From Kappaphycus alvarezii (lineage: Eukaryota; Rhodophyta; Florideophyceae; Gigartinales; Solieriaceae), in the NCBI GenBank assembly GCA_002205965.3, contig NADL03000039.1:1-64000 (forward strand): 64,000 nucleotides of DNA, given 5' to 3'. Every line of letters begins with the position of its first letter. Position 1 is the first letter of the stretch. The notes beneath the pieces were generated by a model. It saw only the letters and a list, made by a program, of their open reading frames with translations, was not told the DNA's origin and searched no databases. Positions 41,691 to 53,813 of the stretch are shown here, piece by piece. The position numbers and the translations under genes are program-made.

Positions 41691-42839
41691 CGTCAAATCG
41701 CCCCTCTGGTCTCTTTCGCAGCCCACTTCATTGTTTAAATGATAATAAACGCATCATTTGAGGATTTTTGAACGCCGTTCATGCGGAAAATGCTCTAATA
41801 TTGAACCAAGCAACCCTCGCAACGGTCCTCAAAGGCCGGATTCTATTCAAATCAGCATAGTCTATGCGACTTGAAGATCTGTTTGAAGACGCGCGAGTGG
41901 GTCATTCTACGCTATAGGCAGGCAATATTCTGTAAACTTTTGCGGTGGACGCGTTTTCGAGCAAACTAGGCCACAGAGAAACTACTACTACTACTTAAAG
42001 CTGATAATTAAAAATATATGTCGAAAACGCCTCCAGGATGAGCGAAACGGTCGTAATCGTAAACATCAGCGCTGGCGTTGAAGATAGCGGCTTTTCCCAC
42101 GAGCTTACCGCGCCTGGAATCCAAAACATAACCAAATGTATTCAGTATAACCAAAGCTTCCAGTAATGCCTTGAGCAAACGCCCACGAAGCTCTCACGAT
42201 TAAGGATCAAGTTTTGGGTATCCAACACCAGCCTCAGCTCCAACCATAGTCCAGCTTCGCGTAGAATCTAGTGATTAAGCCAGAATGGCTAAGAGAAAAT
42301 TCCAAATTTAGGTGGCTAACCTGGGAGGATCGAAAATTGAGACATCGTTCATGGACTTCGATTCATGGACCATGGTGCCATCCACCATTTCTTCCAAAGT
42401 CACTCCTCATTTAGGTCTTATAATCTAATAGCCAAAGACAATGTACGGACAATAGCAGAATTGCTACATCTTCTCTCCTAGGTAAGTGACTAGTGTTGTT
42501 AAGTCTTATTGGAGGGACTTATGTCGAAGCCTACCGTGCATCCCATTTCGAATCAAACAGACTGGTCGCTAACTTGCTATTGAAACAATTCAACTTGATA
42601 TTCTCAGAATTTCGGCTCCAATTCAGTAGATGATTCATTTTTATATAAAGCTCCTTGGGAAGATAATTAATCGTCTAGGTTATCGTTTGCGTTGAGTTAC
42701 TCTACCTATTAGAGTTGCACAATAATAAGAAGCAAGTCTACGGCCTAATAAAATAATTAACTCAAAATGAGGTCATTAAATAGCACTGTAAGACCGGAAA
42801 CATTGCGACAGACCCCTATATTCAGATATTTCACCAACA
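41691..42839. other. No gene recognised; possible decayed 5' part of the copia remnant
   Basis: Stops are frequent. A weak protease-like FMDFDS-T stretch near 42350 could be the copia protease remains, too weak to call. Confidence 0.3.
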
Positions 42840-45330
42840 ATCTGATGTACAATCTCTCGACCGTTCGCATCTCGACAGCATCAAATGCATTCCACGCCTC
42901 ACGGAAAAGATGAAAAAATCTCCATCAAACCAACGATAAGTAGAAAACTAAAATCACCAAGCGAGATCCAGATGGATGTGTCAGGCCCTTTCGCCAGCTC
43001 TCTCGGAGGAAAAAAGTACGCTGCTCACTTTCCAGTACCTTGCACAGCGACATCTGATGAATTATTGATAGAAAGCAGATCCGAGCTCCCTTTATTATTT
43101 GGTGACTATAAAGCAATGACCGAAACTGTCTTTTCCACTGCAAAATTTGAAAGAATGGATAATTCGCTTTGATGGGAGTGGGGAACGAATAAGGAAAAGA
43201 GTGATGACTTTACTCAATTTATCAGAGTATTAACTCAAACTATCTGCTTCATAGGCATCTGAAAATAATGGTAATGCTGAGCGACTCGTTCAGGAGCAGT
43301 GAACAGAGAATAGAGTTTTACTTTACGACGGTAAGATCCCTCATAACTTGTGGACCGAAGCTTTAAACTATGCAAACTGTGTACGTAAAATAATTCCGGC
43401 CACAAGAATTAATGTCTATGTTACGATCAAGATATGAAATCCGAATATGAAGATATACTTTCCATCACTACTGATATTTTCCACCCATATTTCAAATTTA
43501 TTTTTCGGTCCTCACTCGGAACTAGCCAAAAAAAATGAAACCCAAGTTCCGAACTCAGACTGTTTGTCAGTACGGAGTCAGAAAACGGGCTCATAAAGGT
43601 GTATATCTCAGAGTCCAAGTTCTTCATGGTCATCAGTAGAGCGGATGTCACTAAAATACGTAACAGAAGTTTCCAGTAGTTTCGTAATTACTCCGCGGTC
43701 TAGTAAGGAAACATAAGATTGAGATCACCAACGTAGATTAAATGGAATATGAACAAGATAATCTAATTTATAGTATAAATTTCATTCACAAACGGACTCC
43801 TACAGTGGGTTATTCAGACGGAAAGGAAATACAAAAGAGTTTATATGAACCGCGAACCTTTTCGCAAGCCTTTGAAATCTCACAATGGACCGAGTCTATA
43901 GACAGGGGGTACAAAGCCGTAGATAAGTGAAATAAATGCTCTTAAGTGACACAAAAACTTGAGACATTTCCATTGCCATTCACATGGATTTTCAAGGCTA
44001 AGCCAATAGACTCCGCTGAGACCCACCATATGGCCAAAACACATTGTAATCTAAGAAGGAATAGCCAACCAGCATTTTTGGACTTTGATCCCGAAAAAGT
44101 TATGCTCCCATCGCATCCTATTAGACTATATTACTCTTTCTCTCTTTAACTGCACCAATAAACTCATTCTAGAAGGAGGTGATATTTCCAATGCCTATCT
44201 ACATGGAAAAATTGACGTACCGATATACACGGAACAGCCAACATATTTCCCCTTAAGTTGGCTAGACCTGGGTACATATGCAAATTAGAAGTATATCTGT
44301 GGCAACAAACAAGCAGGTCATGCTTAGGGTTCATTTCGTCACGAGAAACTCATCAACTCATCAAGTAGGGATTGAAACCTTCCCACTACGACAATTTTCT
44401 ATCCGTTTTACGTGTTGTTACCAAAATCTTTGGTGAGCTTAAAACGTTCATCGGATTGACAGTAAATCGCTATCCGACGGGAACTCGGATCGACCAAAAA
44501 CGCTATTCCAATAATATCTTAAGAGGATGAGGAATGCACAGAACAAATGCAGCTTTGAAACTACTTCCCAAGGAAGCTCAACAACTAGTACCAACTGAAC
44601 ACGGAGATTCGACACTATCAGGAGACCACCATCATGTCTATCGTATAATGATCGGTGGTCTACTGTACTTGACTCTTTCTAATTGGACAAAATTACCATT
44701 TCTCTTGTCAAACGCAGTCTGTCAGGTGCATGCCCCGATGGAACGCCATATGAAACTATTGAAAAGACTTTTTCGATATCTCAACTAGTGAAGAGACTTC
44801 TTCGATATCTCAACGGTACCAGCCATTTTGGACTGAGCCACGGTAGCGCATTGATAATTGGAGGGGATTCTATTGGTTCTTCCGTTGATGCCGACTGGGG
44901 GCGTAGCATAAATTCCGTACTCTCTACGACGGGATTCAAGGTCGACATCAACGCGTTGCCAATATATTGATCATCGAGGCGAAAGGTAGTTAATTGCCAA
45001 CTCATCTGGAGAATCCGTGTATATCGCACTAGCAGCTTGCGGAAAAGAAGTTCTTGTTATACAAAAACTCTTTTGGGAAATGTGCAACCAAAAATACTTT
45101 ACCTAAAGGCCGATCCTTCTGCCCAACTGTAGTCAAATCGGACATTGCAGTAGCTGTCTCCCACGGTATCCACGTGGATGGGAACTGCATACTATGTGAC
45201 GGCCAAGACAAGCGCATTAGCCTTAAGGTACACAAGTTGAAAAAAATCCTCCGTGACAACATACTCAAGGTGGAGCACTTCCCTTCCAGTCGGAACAAAG
45301 CGTAACTGCTAGAAAATCAATGGAGAAAGA
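42840..45330 (+). pseudogene. Ty1/copia remnant 2 (pre-integrase, integrase, RT, RNase H)
   Basis: In order: HLDSIKCIPRL and the pre-integrase GKDEKISIKPTISRKLKSP (42860-42950); integrase QMDVSGPFASSLGGKKY (about 42970), NGNAERLVQ (about 43270) and LWTEALNYANCVRKI (about 43350); the linker-RT start EPRTFSQAFEISQWTESI (about 43850); WIFKAK (about 43990); DISNAYLHGKI (about 44190); RIMIGGLLYLT (about 44645); RLLRYLNGTSHFGL (about 44800); RNase H VDADWGRS (about 44890), IALAACGKEVL (about 45025) and EHFPSSRNKA at the end. Frames change often and parts are missing. The sequence differs from the first copia element, so it is another family. No LTRs were identified. Confidence 0.78.
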
Positions 45331-46172
45331 CGGTTTGAGCCGGATGATTCATTTATGGAACTTGTAAAACCGTAAAATATAGTATGCGTAATTGGTTTAG
45401 TGAGATCATTTATGATTTGAAAAAAATGATCTACAGTAAAAAAATGAAAAAATAAATGCAGCAAAATTAAGAAGATACGTAAACAGAATTCAGCAGCAGA
45501 GATAGTAAAACAAAAAGCAGCAGCAGCAGACACATTTAGAAAAATGAAAAAACCTATGAATCAGAAAGCTGCAGAAGCGGGTGACCACCGCAACCAGAAT
45601 GGACGAATCGTCCTTCCGAGGGAGCCTGTCGCAATTTGACTATTCCAGTGTGAGTAGAAATAACGAATCCTCTCTGAATTACGTTTGAGTGTATTTGATT
45701 ATCAAAATACTGCACTGAATCATCGAAAATCAATGTGCGTTAATCTCCCTCTGAGGCTACTGTGGCCAATTAAATTTACTTGTGCTTCACACAGTATATG
45801 AAGTACACTAGAGGCTCCTCTCTGAGACCCGAGAGAACAAAAACGTACCCTCTTTCCAAATCTTTACAAATACTATTAGGTAATTTCTGTGAAATAAATT
45901 TGCAGTGAGTCCAATTAATTGATTTTGGCACCGGTCTGACATAACTTAGAACCTCATCCATTTGAATTAATGAAGAATTTGGGTACAAAAATGCGCTTAC
46001 CGCAGTAATGAAATACCATTCGCGCTGAACAAGTCAGTTATAGAGTTGTAAGTCTCATTATAAGCCCCGGAAAAAGAGCCTACATTGCCTCTGCAACATA
46101 TTTCAAAACCATACTTCAATTTATCAAAATAAATTAGCCATTTGGATAAACATCTCATACCAAGGAAGCAGC
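45331..46172. other. AT-rich, no gene recognised
   Basis: GCAGCAGCAG and AAAAAATGA-rich simple sequence at 45420-45560, then AT-rich DNA. No gene or LTR was recognised. Confidence 0.4.
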
Positions 46173-46508
46173 TTGAAGAGAAGTCCGATTAAACCATTTG
46201 CGGATCTAAGTCTTGTTACGATAGGGACCTCGGGGTTTCAGGATGTCTTACCCCTAATAGGTAAAATGTGTTATACGTATAAGTCTAATGACAATGAAAG
46301 GAGAGAAAATTCATGGTTAGTTAATCGAGTACAAAGATCCTTGTATCGTTTCTTCACTCATTTGAAATCCAGTTTATCTGCTGGAAGAGTTGGACTATCA
46401 GCACAATTGAAAGTCTACTGCCATGTAGATATCAAAATTCTCCAATTTCTTCTCCCTTCGTTACGCGTCTATAAAATTGAACATGTCGAAGCAGTTTTAC
46501 ATTATTGA
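46173..46508 (+). pseudogene. Unknown gene fragment, copy 1
   Basis: A 111-codon ORF. Its middle (ENSWLVNRVQRSLYRFFTHLK, about 46305-46368) resembles ENSHFVRLNKYLYSLFTVTK at about 47480-47540, with the same spacing of aromatic residues. The two look like decayed copies of one gene or domain, 1.2 kb apart in the same orientation. No known family. The remainder is Leu-rich. Confidence 0.3.
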
Positions 46509-46594
46509 TGGACTTGTAATGCTACTGAAAAGAATGAGCAATGGTCGAAAGGACTCAATCAGGACCGGAGTTTTTATCGACTCAATCGGTGTGA

Positions 46595-46623
46595 CGTAGC
46601 TGCAGCCCTTAACTGCAGCTACG
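46595..46623. repeat. Perfect 11-bp inverted repeat, 7-nt loop
   Basis: CGTAGCTGCAG (46595-46605), loop CCCTTAA, CTGCAGCTACG (46613-46623). No T-run follows, so it is not a terminator. Possibly the remains of a terminal repeat or a regulatory dyad. Confidence 0.6.
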
Positions 46624-46904
46624 AAGACCCTTTCCGAGAAAAGATACTCGCCTATTTGAGGATGCAGAGGTAATCAAGACAGATGGCAAACATCACAACA
46701 GATAAAACTTGGAAAATTGGACGCATCATATTCGTTACAAGTCTAATCGCAATTATTTAAGATATCTTCTTAGCCACAGTATCCAGCTAAAAAGCTGAAT
46801 TGTCGTAGCACCTCCACGTGGAAGTATATTGAGGACAGGAAAGTTGTTCGTCTAGAAAGATAAAGTAAAGAAAAATTCTCTTGCTAATTGAAAGCAAAGC
46901 CCTT

Positions 46905-46990
46905 CAATGATTTCTGGTCTTAGAGGACGAAAATGTTTAGGTGTATTACTTTGGGAAGATATATTAGATCTATCTTGTGGTCTCCGAAGA
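46905..46990 (+). repeat. Dispersed repeat X, degenerate fragment
   Basis: AAATGTTTAGGTGTATTACT, TTGGGAAGATATATTAGATC and the following ATCTATCTTGTGGTCT match the X core at 63440-63490 with several substitutions. The CCAGACAACCACAATC part is lost. Confidence 0.5.
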
Positions 46991-47369
46991 ACAGCAGAAG
47001 AACTGGGTGCTAGACATCCCGAAGTTGGAAATCGGGAACTCTCAACCTCGTGTATAGCGCCAGTTGGGTACTTTCTAAAGAACCGTACTCAGTCCTAATA
47101 TCGCTGACGGACGACCCCAATGTGAACTATTATGAAAAGGAACGAGAGCAGTCTGTTTTCCAACGGATGATAGACCTTTACGGCATTCTTTCGAACATTT
47201 TCACGATCACCAATTCCGCTATGAATCTACTGTCTGAACCAGTGTTGATTAGAGCGAAATTTCGAGTACTGTCCACATCCATATTAATACTCTTGTTAAA
47301 TCTCGAACACAATCCCGCCATTCCAAGTTTCCATATACAATAACAATATTTCCAGCTTTACATTACCGA

Positions 47370-47720
47370 TGATGAAAGAAAAGTACCATTTGGATAACAA
47401 GAAGTCCTTCCGGGAAGAAATTGCCGAGGCACGAAAATATCTGGATTGGTTTCCATCATATGAAGGAAGTTGGCCCGAGAATAGTCATTTCGTTCGTCTC
47501 AATAAGTACCTGTACAGTCTTTTCACGGTAACGAAGCTATGATCTAATCAGGTTGCTGCTGTATTAAGAAGCTTGGCTTCGATCCAAGCAAAAAGAGAGA
47601 TAACTGGTTTAAATTTACTGCATATTGGAGGAAATGTCTTTTATCCCTGCGTTGACGACATTTTACTTTTGGAGAAATATGTTGTGTTTTATACTTCGAG
47701 GATCGATTCGCTGAGGTCGA
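47370..47720 (+). pseudogene. Unknown gene fragment, copy 2
   Basis: The frame contains MKEKYHLDNKKSFREEIAEA, KYLDWFPSYEG and WPENSHFVRLNKYLYSLF. After a stop it continues QVAAVLRSLASIQAKREI, LLHIGGNVFYPCVDDILLLE and VFYTSRIDSLRSR. It shows similarity to 46300-46370. No known family. Open stretches separated by single stops suggest a decaying gene. Confidence 0.3.
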
Positions 47721-47904
47721 GATAGTCGCCAGACCTCTTAAAATGCGTAAAATTTGGGCAAAGCGGATGGGAATTGAGCGGCGTTCCGACTGCATACTAT
47801 TGTCGCCAGATAATTCCTGTGGTTCATTATCGAAAGGGGCAATATTTTGATATGCACTAAACTTGCACTCGGAAGAAACCTCTAGAAGACGAAATATTTC
47901 GGAC

Positions 47905-48572
47905 ACAATATCTGAATTTGCAAGATATTTTTACAGTACTTGAATTTGAGAGATATTCTTAAGTTAGATGAGTATGGGAAATTCATGGGTTGAAATTTCT
48001 ATTTTATTGCACGCTGTCATTAATAGATGTCAGTACACACCAAGGTCTTGGGTGATAGTAAGAGTGATTCTGAAAAGTCTACATAACGACTACATAAATT
48101 CCCACCCCTGGCAAAACTGTCGCAGGCATGCGTATAACACCAAGATATTTACCTTGAAGAAATATCTTCTACCAGCATCTGTCGTTCACAGGATTACTTT
48201 TTAATAATTTTATGGTACATAGTGTGCTTTTTAAGACTTTATGGGCAGCCTAAATTCTATATAAGCTGAGTATACTGCTTCTTCGTGGAGAGTTGATGCA
48301 AGTTAGCTGACAACTTCAAGTCAAGTTACAAGTAGTTAGCAAATTTAGGGTCAATTTCAGACCGAAGAAAAGTTTTTCTTGCGCTAACTACAGAGCATAG
48401 GTAGTATAACCCGCCCCTTTTCTACTCGCTTTTAGTCCTCTAAACTGAAGATATTACCCGCATCTTTCTGTTCGCTCAACCATACCACGGAAACACTTTT
48501 ACCGCTTGCAAAGTCTCCTTCTTGGAATAGTTAGTTCTGAGTATCTCTACTCCCGACGATTTATTCCTATCA
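47905..48572 (+). repeat. Diverged Gypsy1-family solo LTR
   Basis: It matches the LTR from about position 60 to its end: GAATTTGCAAGATATTTTTA, GCACGCTGTCATTAATAGAT, AAGATATTTACCTTGAAG, TCTATATAAGCTGAGTATAC, and it ends TTATTCCTATCA at 48572. The first 60 or so LTR bases are missing. No primer site follows. Divergence is much higher than between the Gypsy1 LTRs. Confidence 0.8.
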
Positions 48573-49482
48573 CATATATACCTGTAGTTGAAGAGCAAGA
48601 CATTAAATTTATCCCATTTCTTGTAAGAGTAAGTAATTTTATCCGAAAGAACTGCATAGATTCTCGCCAAGGTTCAACTGGACCTGGAGCTTTCTAACTG
48701 GAAGGCAATTGAACAATTGGTACGCCTTACACGATTGAAACGTTAGTATCAGGCTTCGGTTCCTCAGCTCAACAAAAAAAATTTGACTACAAGCCTGGGT
48801 CGAAGCGTATTGGGCAAGAGATTTATCAAAATTTAGACCTCGCAGTATGTACTTACTGTGATGGGACCCAACAGACATCATATATTTATCTCGTCTGTAA
48901 TTGGCCAGTGCATTCCCTTCAGCAGAGGGCATACTTTTGGAGTTAATATCTTTCTTTCCCCAAATGATCTGATAGCGCGGGAATTTTAAGGAAATACGTC
49001 TTCTCCCACCAAATATGAAGATCCCTTTCAGTAAAATTTTAGATACATCACTTCGGCCCCAAAAGGCCGCGATATATTTTATACTAAGAATGCTGAAATA
49101 TGTGTAAAAATTGACCAAATATTTCAATCCCCATCCCGGTGTCCTACAGTGATGCTGAATTGTGGAACAATATTTTTATTGAGGCTCACAATTTATATTT
49201 ATTTTGAATCATCAAGGAATAATTTTATCTATTTACACTGGCACTATTTTATGCTGAATTCAGTGTGAAATAATGTTTATGTCCTACAATTGGGTTTTTA
49301 TATTATACAGGCTATAATTATTGCATTTATGCTACCAAAAAAATTATTATCTGTATGATTTCTTTCCTGGAAAATACAACAATAATTATTGCTAAGCCTT
49401 AATTATATCTATCCAAATTATTGAGCGGCTCACCTGATTTTTGTAGCAGGTTCACCCTGGTGTAGAGTATAAGTAGTCTGAG
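48573..49482. other. AT-rich, no gene recognised
   Basis: Very AT-rich, especially 49140-49470. A 162-codon minus ORF (49127-48639) has no domain and biased composition. Not called. Confidence 0.35.
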
Positions 49483-49724
49483 TTGTTAGAAATATTTTTT
49501 ACATCCTCGGGCCACCTAAATATTCCCCTCGATCACCTATCATTAAATTTAGTTTTCTATTCATTATTCATTCTAAGTCCAATTGTGGCATTTATTTATT
49601 TATTCAAGTTGGAACTGTTTATTTTTTGGATCTACCTGTCCCAATTATTTTGCAATATGGTACTCCTAGTCGCCCATTTTGGTCCAAATAAGTCGAAAGC
49701 CGTATTGTACTATTTCCGAGTAGA

Positions 49725-49990
49725 AACAAAGGGGAATTTTCGGGTTATTTTAATGCATGGAAGATATGGTTGGTTATATCCACGAGGCTATTACGTTATG
49801 CGGGATAAGTCCTCGCTGATGGGTAACACTGCAGTAAATGACCTTGCTTACAGGGCCGGCTCAATGCCGGCGAGCAGGCATGCCGCGTTGGACATGACGG
49901 CCGCAGCAGCTTGCCTTTAAGTAAGCACCGCTCTAACCATCCTATAGGTCTCCATCGCTCGAACGGCCACGTAACAACAACGCAACAAAG
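49725..49990 (+). repeat. Dispersed repeat X, copy with upstream part
   Basis: GGGGAATTTTCGGGTTATTTTAATGCATGGAAG matches 38343-38370. Further right, GCCGCGTTGGACATGACGG matches the inverted sequence near 40780 and gives AALDMTAAAAC. It forms the end of an open frame (49483-49920) whose first half is hydrophobic and of unknown meaning. I treat the frame as chance. Confidence 0.45.
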
Positions 49991-51939
49991 ATGCTTTGCT
50001 TTCGAAAATTTTGTGTGCCGGCCTTCACGGCGTCGATATTTTTCCATAAACGTCACTGTACTAGGCGTCATTGAAAAATGTTTAGGGGATTTTACAGTGG
50101 TTTCTCCACCGCGCCCGCCCTGCACAGGCTAATGGGCATTTCGCCTTTGTTCAACGCACAGTAACCTCACCCAAACGTTACCCTTTCTAGTTTCTGTTTC
50201 CTCTTTCTTCCTCCAAACTCCGATTAGATTCCCCCTCTAGAAGTGTCAGAAGACGAAGCAAAATACCCCATAAGCCCCCCTTTGCAAGATATTGTAATCA
50301 AAAAGTTACTTCATCTTATTTTAGATCGAATATATCTTCCAATGGTAAAGACACCGAAAACAGTCTCACTTATTGTACGAGTACATCATAAGTTTATGCA
50401 AGATTACAAATTTGCTCCTTTAAATGGTGTCGTTGAGTCTCTCTACGTTACCATTATGCATCATTCAGAGAACCCTCCATTTTTTATACTTCTCACCAAT
50501 ATAATTTGATAACGTTCACATATTGATCAAGATATCTTTACTAATTTTCTATTATCTACTTTCTAGTATAGGGACACGCTCTAGTGATTGTATTGTTGAT
50601 TCTGCCACAGGCCTTGAGTGAAAATTAATAGAAGTCATAAAAATTCCACCATTAGTCCTAAAAGGTTTCACTAACCCAGATGAGGAAAAGGCTTTCCAAT
50701 CGATGCCGAGATGAGGGCAAGATGCCAAAAGATTTAAATGTAGATGGTTCGAAGGACTGGCTTTGTCAACCGGCTCCAGGCTTGGGCAACTACAGTTCGC
50801 TCCTTAATTGTAAAACATGGTTTTCGTACTACTGGGTACCATTTTTACCTCCTGCTTCTAAATGTAAAAAGGGAGAATGTAAAATAATTACTAATCAGTA
50901 TGCTGAAAACGCCATGTGTTGTGCTCCTTGATTTACCCGCCGGTGCCAACATGGCGAGCATGACTCGCGAACACGACTGATTGTCGCAGATATCTCGAAA
51001 GTCGCCACCATCTTGTCTTCCAGATCCTAAAACGCGGTTATGCAGTTCAACCGTACACCAAGACGCTTGGATAAAAGTTTGGGCTAAGATTATTGTGACT
51101 TATATGTCAACAAGCCTCTGATTTCCGCCTGCCTGCCCTTTCTTGCACGACAGCCCCAAATACTCTTAGCCATGCCTATGTTTGCAAAGAAGTTCGCTTT
51201 CTGGAACTAATTCTAGAAAAAAAGTCTTTCGCATCCATTTACTCTCGTTATGCTTTCAACTTTGGACGGCAAATACCCGGCTGTTCGAGACGTTGACACC
51301 CGTTTCAACTGAAATTACTTCACGTGCATATTCGTCGATTAATAGGTTACTGCAAACATTATATGCTCTTCATGTGGCGGGAAATGTCAGGGTTAATGCT
51401 ATTTTTCTCTTCGAAATCTTAGAAATTTCATGCCACGAAAACTTGCTTCCAGAGGACTTCCTTTCTCAGGGTACACCAGTTTCTACGAAGAAGAGTTATC
51501 ACTTCCGTTATCATTGATTAAATTTCAGCTATTGCAATTTATCATTGATGCTTCAAATTAGCAAACATATTAGCCCCGCATTAATTTAAATGTGTACAGA
51601 TTTTTCTTCCTTAAAACGGATGTCGCCACAAGAACATACTGTACTAGACACATCCACAGACGTCGATTGTGAGGTTTTAATTCTTATTGACTTTTTTTTA
51701 CTTACGAAGCGCGGTATTTCAGAACCTTTTTAAATGCGCTACTATCAATATTTGGCCTTCCTTTTATTCAAAATAAACTTTTGGTTTCCTTTAAAAAGAT
51801 TTTTCTTATCCTGCGAATAATTGTTATTGAACCTTGAAGATCATGAGCTATCAACTCTATTGCTGTACTTCTCGGCATCTATTGCTGGTTTTTGAATAGA
51901 ATTTACAAGATCATGGTAAGTTCTGTTTAAAATCTAAGC
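49991..51939. other. Repeat debris and no gene recognised
   Basis: 50105-50145 repeats the GCACAGGCTAATGGG block of the inverted-repeat arms (57047). 50240-50275 resembles 40243-40280 (GAAGTG(C/T)CAGA(T/A)GACGAAG). ORFs at 50243, 50680 and 51182 (83-111 codons) show no domain and are not called. Confidence 0.35.
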
Positions 51940-52330
51940 CTACTGTTCATTTTTCTCTGTGAATCAACGTACTATACAACTTCATTATTTGTGTAACTTT
52001 TTAAGATTTAATCCTGATTTTTTGGAAAAAAGCCCTCCGATTTGAGATCAATTTTGTCGCTCAAATTAAGTTCCAACATATTATCACCCAGGGTTTTCTA
52101 ATAAATCCGAATGCGTGCAAAATCAAAGCCGCAAAAATAGCTTTGCGCTTTTGATCGCAAAAGGTAGTGAAAGTTTTCAGAAAACGTACCGTGTTAAAGG
52201 TTTGATAGCAACTTCGTTGGAGCAATATCCTTGCCATCAGCTACTCCATTAGCCCAGCCATTTTTGTATAAGAACTAACTACTTCCATCTGTCCCTCAAC
52301 ATCTCAAAATCACTCAGAGACGGCATTTCC
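51940..52330 (+). repeat. Diverged direct repeat, unit 2 (with 41340-41690)
   Basis: Same order of blocks as unit 1, with about 65-70% similarity by eye. Both units lie inside the spacer between the inverted arms, in the same orientation. Confidence 0.4.
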
Positions 52331-53159
52331 ATCAACAGCCTGCATTTAATGGCCAATAGACCAGCTAAATACGACTAATAGCACAAAAAAAAAGTTGAAT
52401 AAAATCGCTTTTGGGAGTTATTTCACGTTCAAATTTTAAAGGAGGTAGAGGAGACAAATGGACAAGAGGAAGCAGGAGTAGATGTGGAGGAATGCGAAGA
52501 TGGGGCAAAATGGGCGGACTCGTGAGTGCCGATGGTGAACAGCCGTGAGAGTGTTGCTGTGGACGATGGAGGAGATAATCATGTAAGATCGCAGGCTCAC
52601 AAGTTCTGTTAGGGATACGGCGACGTTTGAGGGTCGTTAGGATGAATTAGAGTACTTTGATATGTCCAAAGAGTCTATTTGCAGTTCTAGGTTGCTGATC
52701 CAAAATTTAGAGGGACTGCATTCAAGGTATGGAGATTTTGGAGATTTTTTTGGTTCTCATCTCGAGAAATAAGGTTATGAGAAGACATCTAGATGTTTAT
52801 CTTAACAGAGTATACTATTACAATTCCTCAATTAGAAGATTCCTTGAATGCAACTCAGATTTTTAAAGATTTTTTTAAGAATTTAAAGTTAGCCAAAAAA
52901 GTCTATGTAAGCTTATTAAAATTTATCTATAGGCGAGGTCAAAAGAAGTTGGAAAGAAAATTCAAGAGCTCACCGCGTAAAAGAAAAGAACGTGGAGGAA
53001 GAAACAAGGAAAGGGAGTGAAGAGAGAAACGTATAGGGAGGGAATTCCTGCTCGTAAAGATAATACCTTTATTTTCTCTCTCAGCAGTTGTACTGGAACT
53101 GAACTGTGCAGCTTGGACAATTGTAATTTTCGAAAATAATGAATTGAATTGAGTTGATG
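52331..53159. other. No gene recognised; possible LTR shard
   Basis: A G/A-rich stretch at 52440-52700. GTTAGCCAAAAAAGTCTATGTAAG (52887 on) resembles the Gypsy1 LTR core GGTAGCCAAAAGTCTATATAAG, which may be an old LTR shard. The 75-codon basic ORF here (52793-53020) is probably chance. Confidence 0.3.
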
Positions 53160-53510
53160 TGTAGTACTTACGGGGACAAGCAGTCCTCGTATGGGTAGAA
53201 TGCTGACAGGTGTGCTGCTTCTCCACATAAGGGTTGTATGATGCAAAAGGGTGGCCAAAAGCGCTGCAGAGGTCTAGCTGAAGTCAAGTTAGAGCCGTAG
53301 GCGAATACTCACACCGTTTGAAGTCTTCTGCAGTGCTTTAATAGCTGTGGGAACGCTACGATCAGGTATTTCTCGAATGAAGAGGGTAGTTTACATGTGC
53401 AGCTAGTCTTTCTCCCGGCCTCTCATTAATCTCGTTGAGGATCTTCTCACAAATAGCAGATCGATCTACGCTGACGAAAACGAACTCTCTCGATTCATTT
53501 TGATTCAATT
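53160..53510 (-). CDS. Candidate spliced gene fragment (two exons)
   Basis: The minus strand reads ESREFVFVSVDRSAICEKIL then NEINERPGERLAAHV (about 53490-53380). After one frame step it continues LFIREIPDRSVPTAIKALQ and ends KTSNG before GTGTGAGT at about 53310. A 37-nt candidate intron ends CTTGACTTCAG near 53278. The next exon reads LDLCSAFGHPFASYNPYVEK and stops at a strong donor, CCCC/GTAAGTAC, near 53171. A third donor-like GTGAGTGAG lies at 53594. The sequence looks coding, but I recognise no family, and the start and end are not defined. Confidence 0.35.
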
Positions 53511-53813
53511 ATGGAAATAGAATTTGAATTCTGAACAGATTCAGTAGATGGCAAATGATAAGCAAGGACCATATAGACAATGAATACTCACTCACTGCTT
53601 GGAAGCCAGAATCAATGTTGCACATATTTTGTTCCGATCTCTTGCGATATCGTAGCCGTGGCTGCAGCTAAGAAAACCTTTGCTTCACTTACGTCAAAGG
53701 TTTACTGGAACATAATTCTGATACGTAGCTATTCAGATTTTAATCTGTTCGTAGAACGATTTCATCCAAAGGATTCTGTCGCGTCCCACAAATATGGCGA
53801 TGAATTCTTCTAT

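Noticed and set aside
49483-49920. 145-codon hydrophobic ORF (membrane-protein-like)
   Set aside because: The first half is AT-rich DNA that gives hydrophobic codons by composition, and the second half is repeat X. No family.
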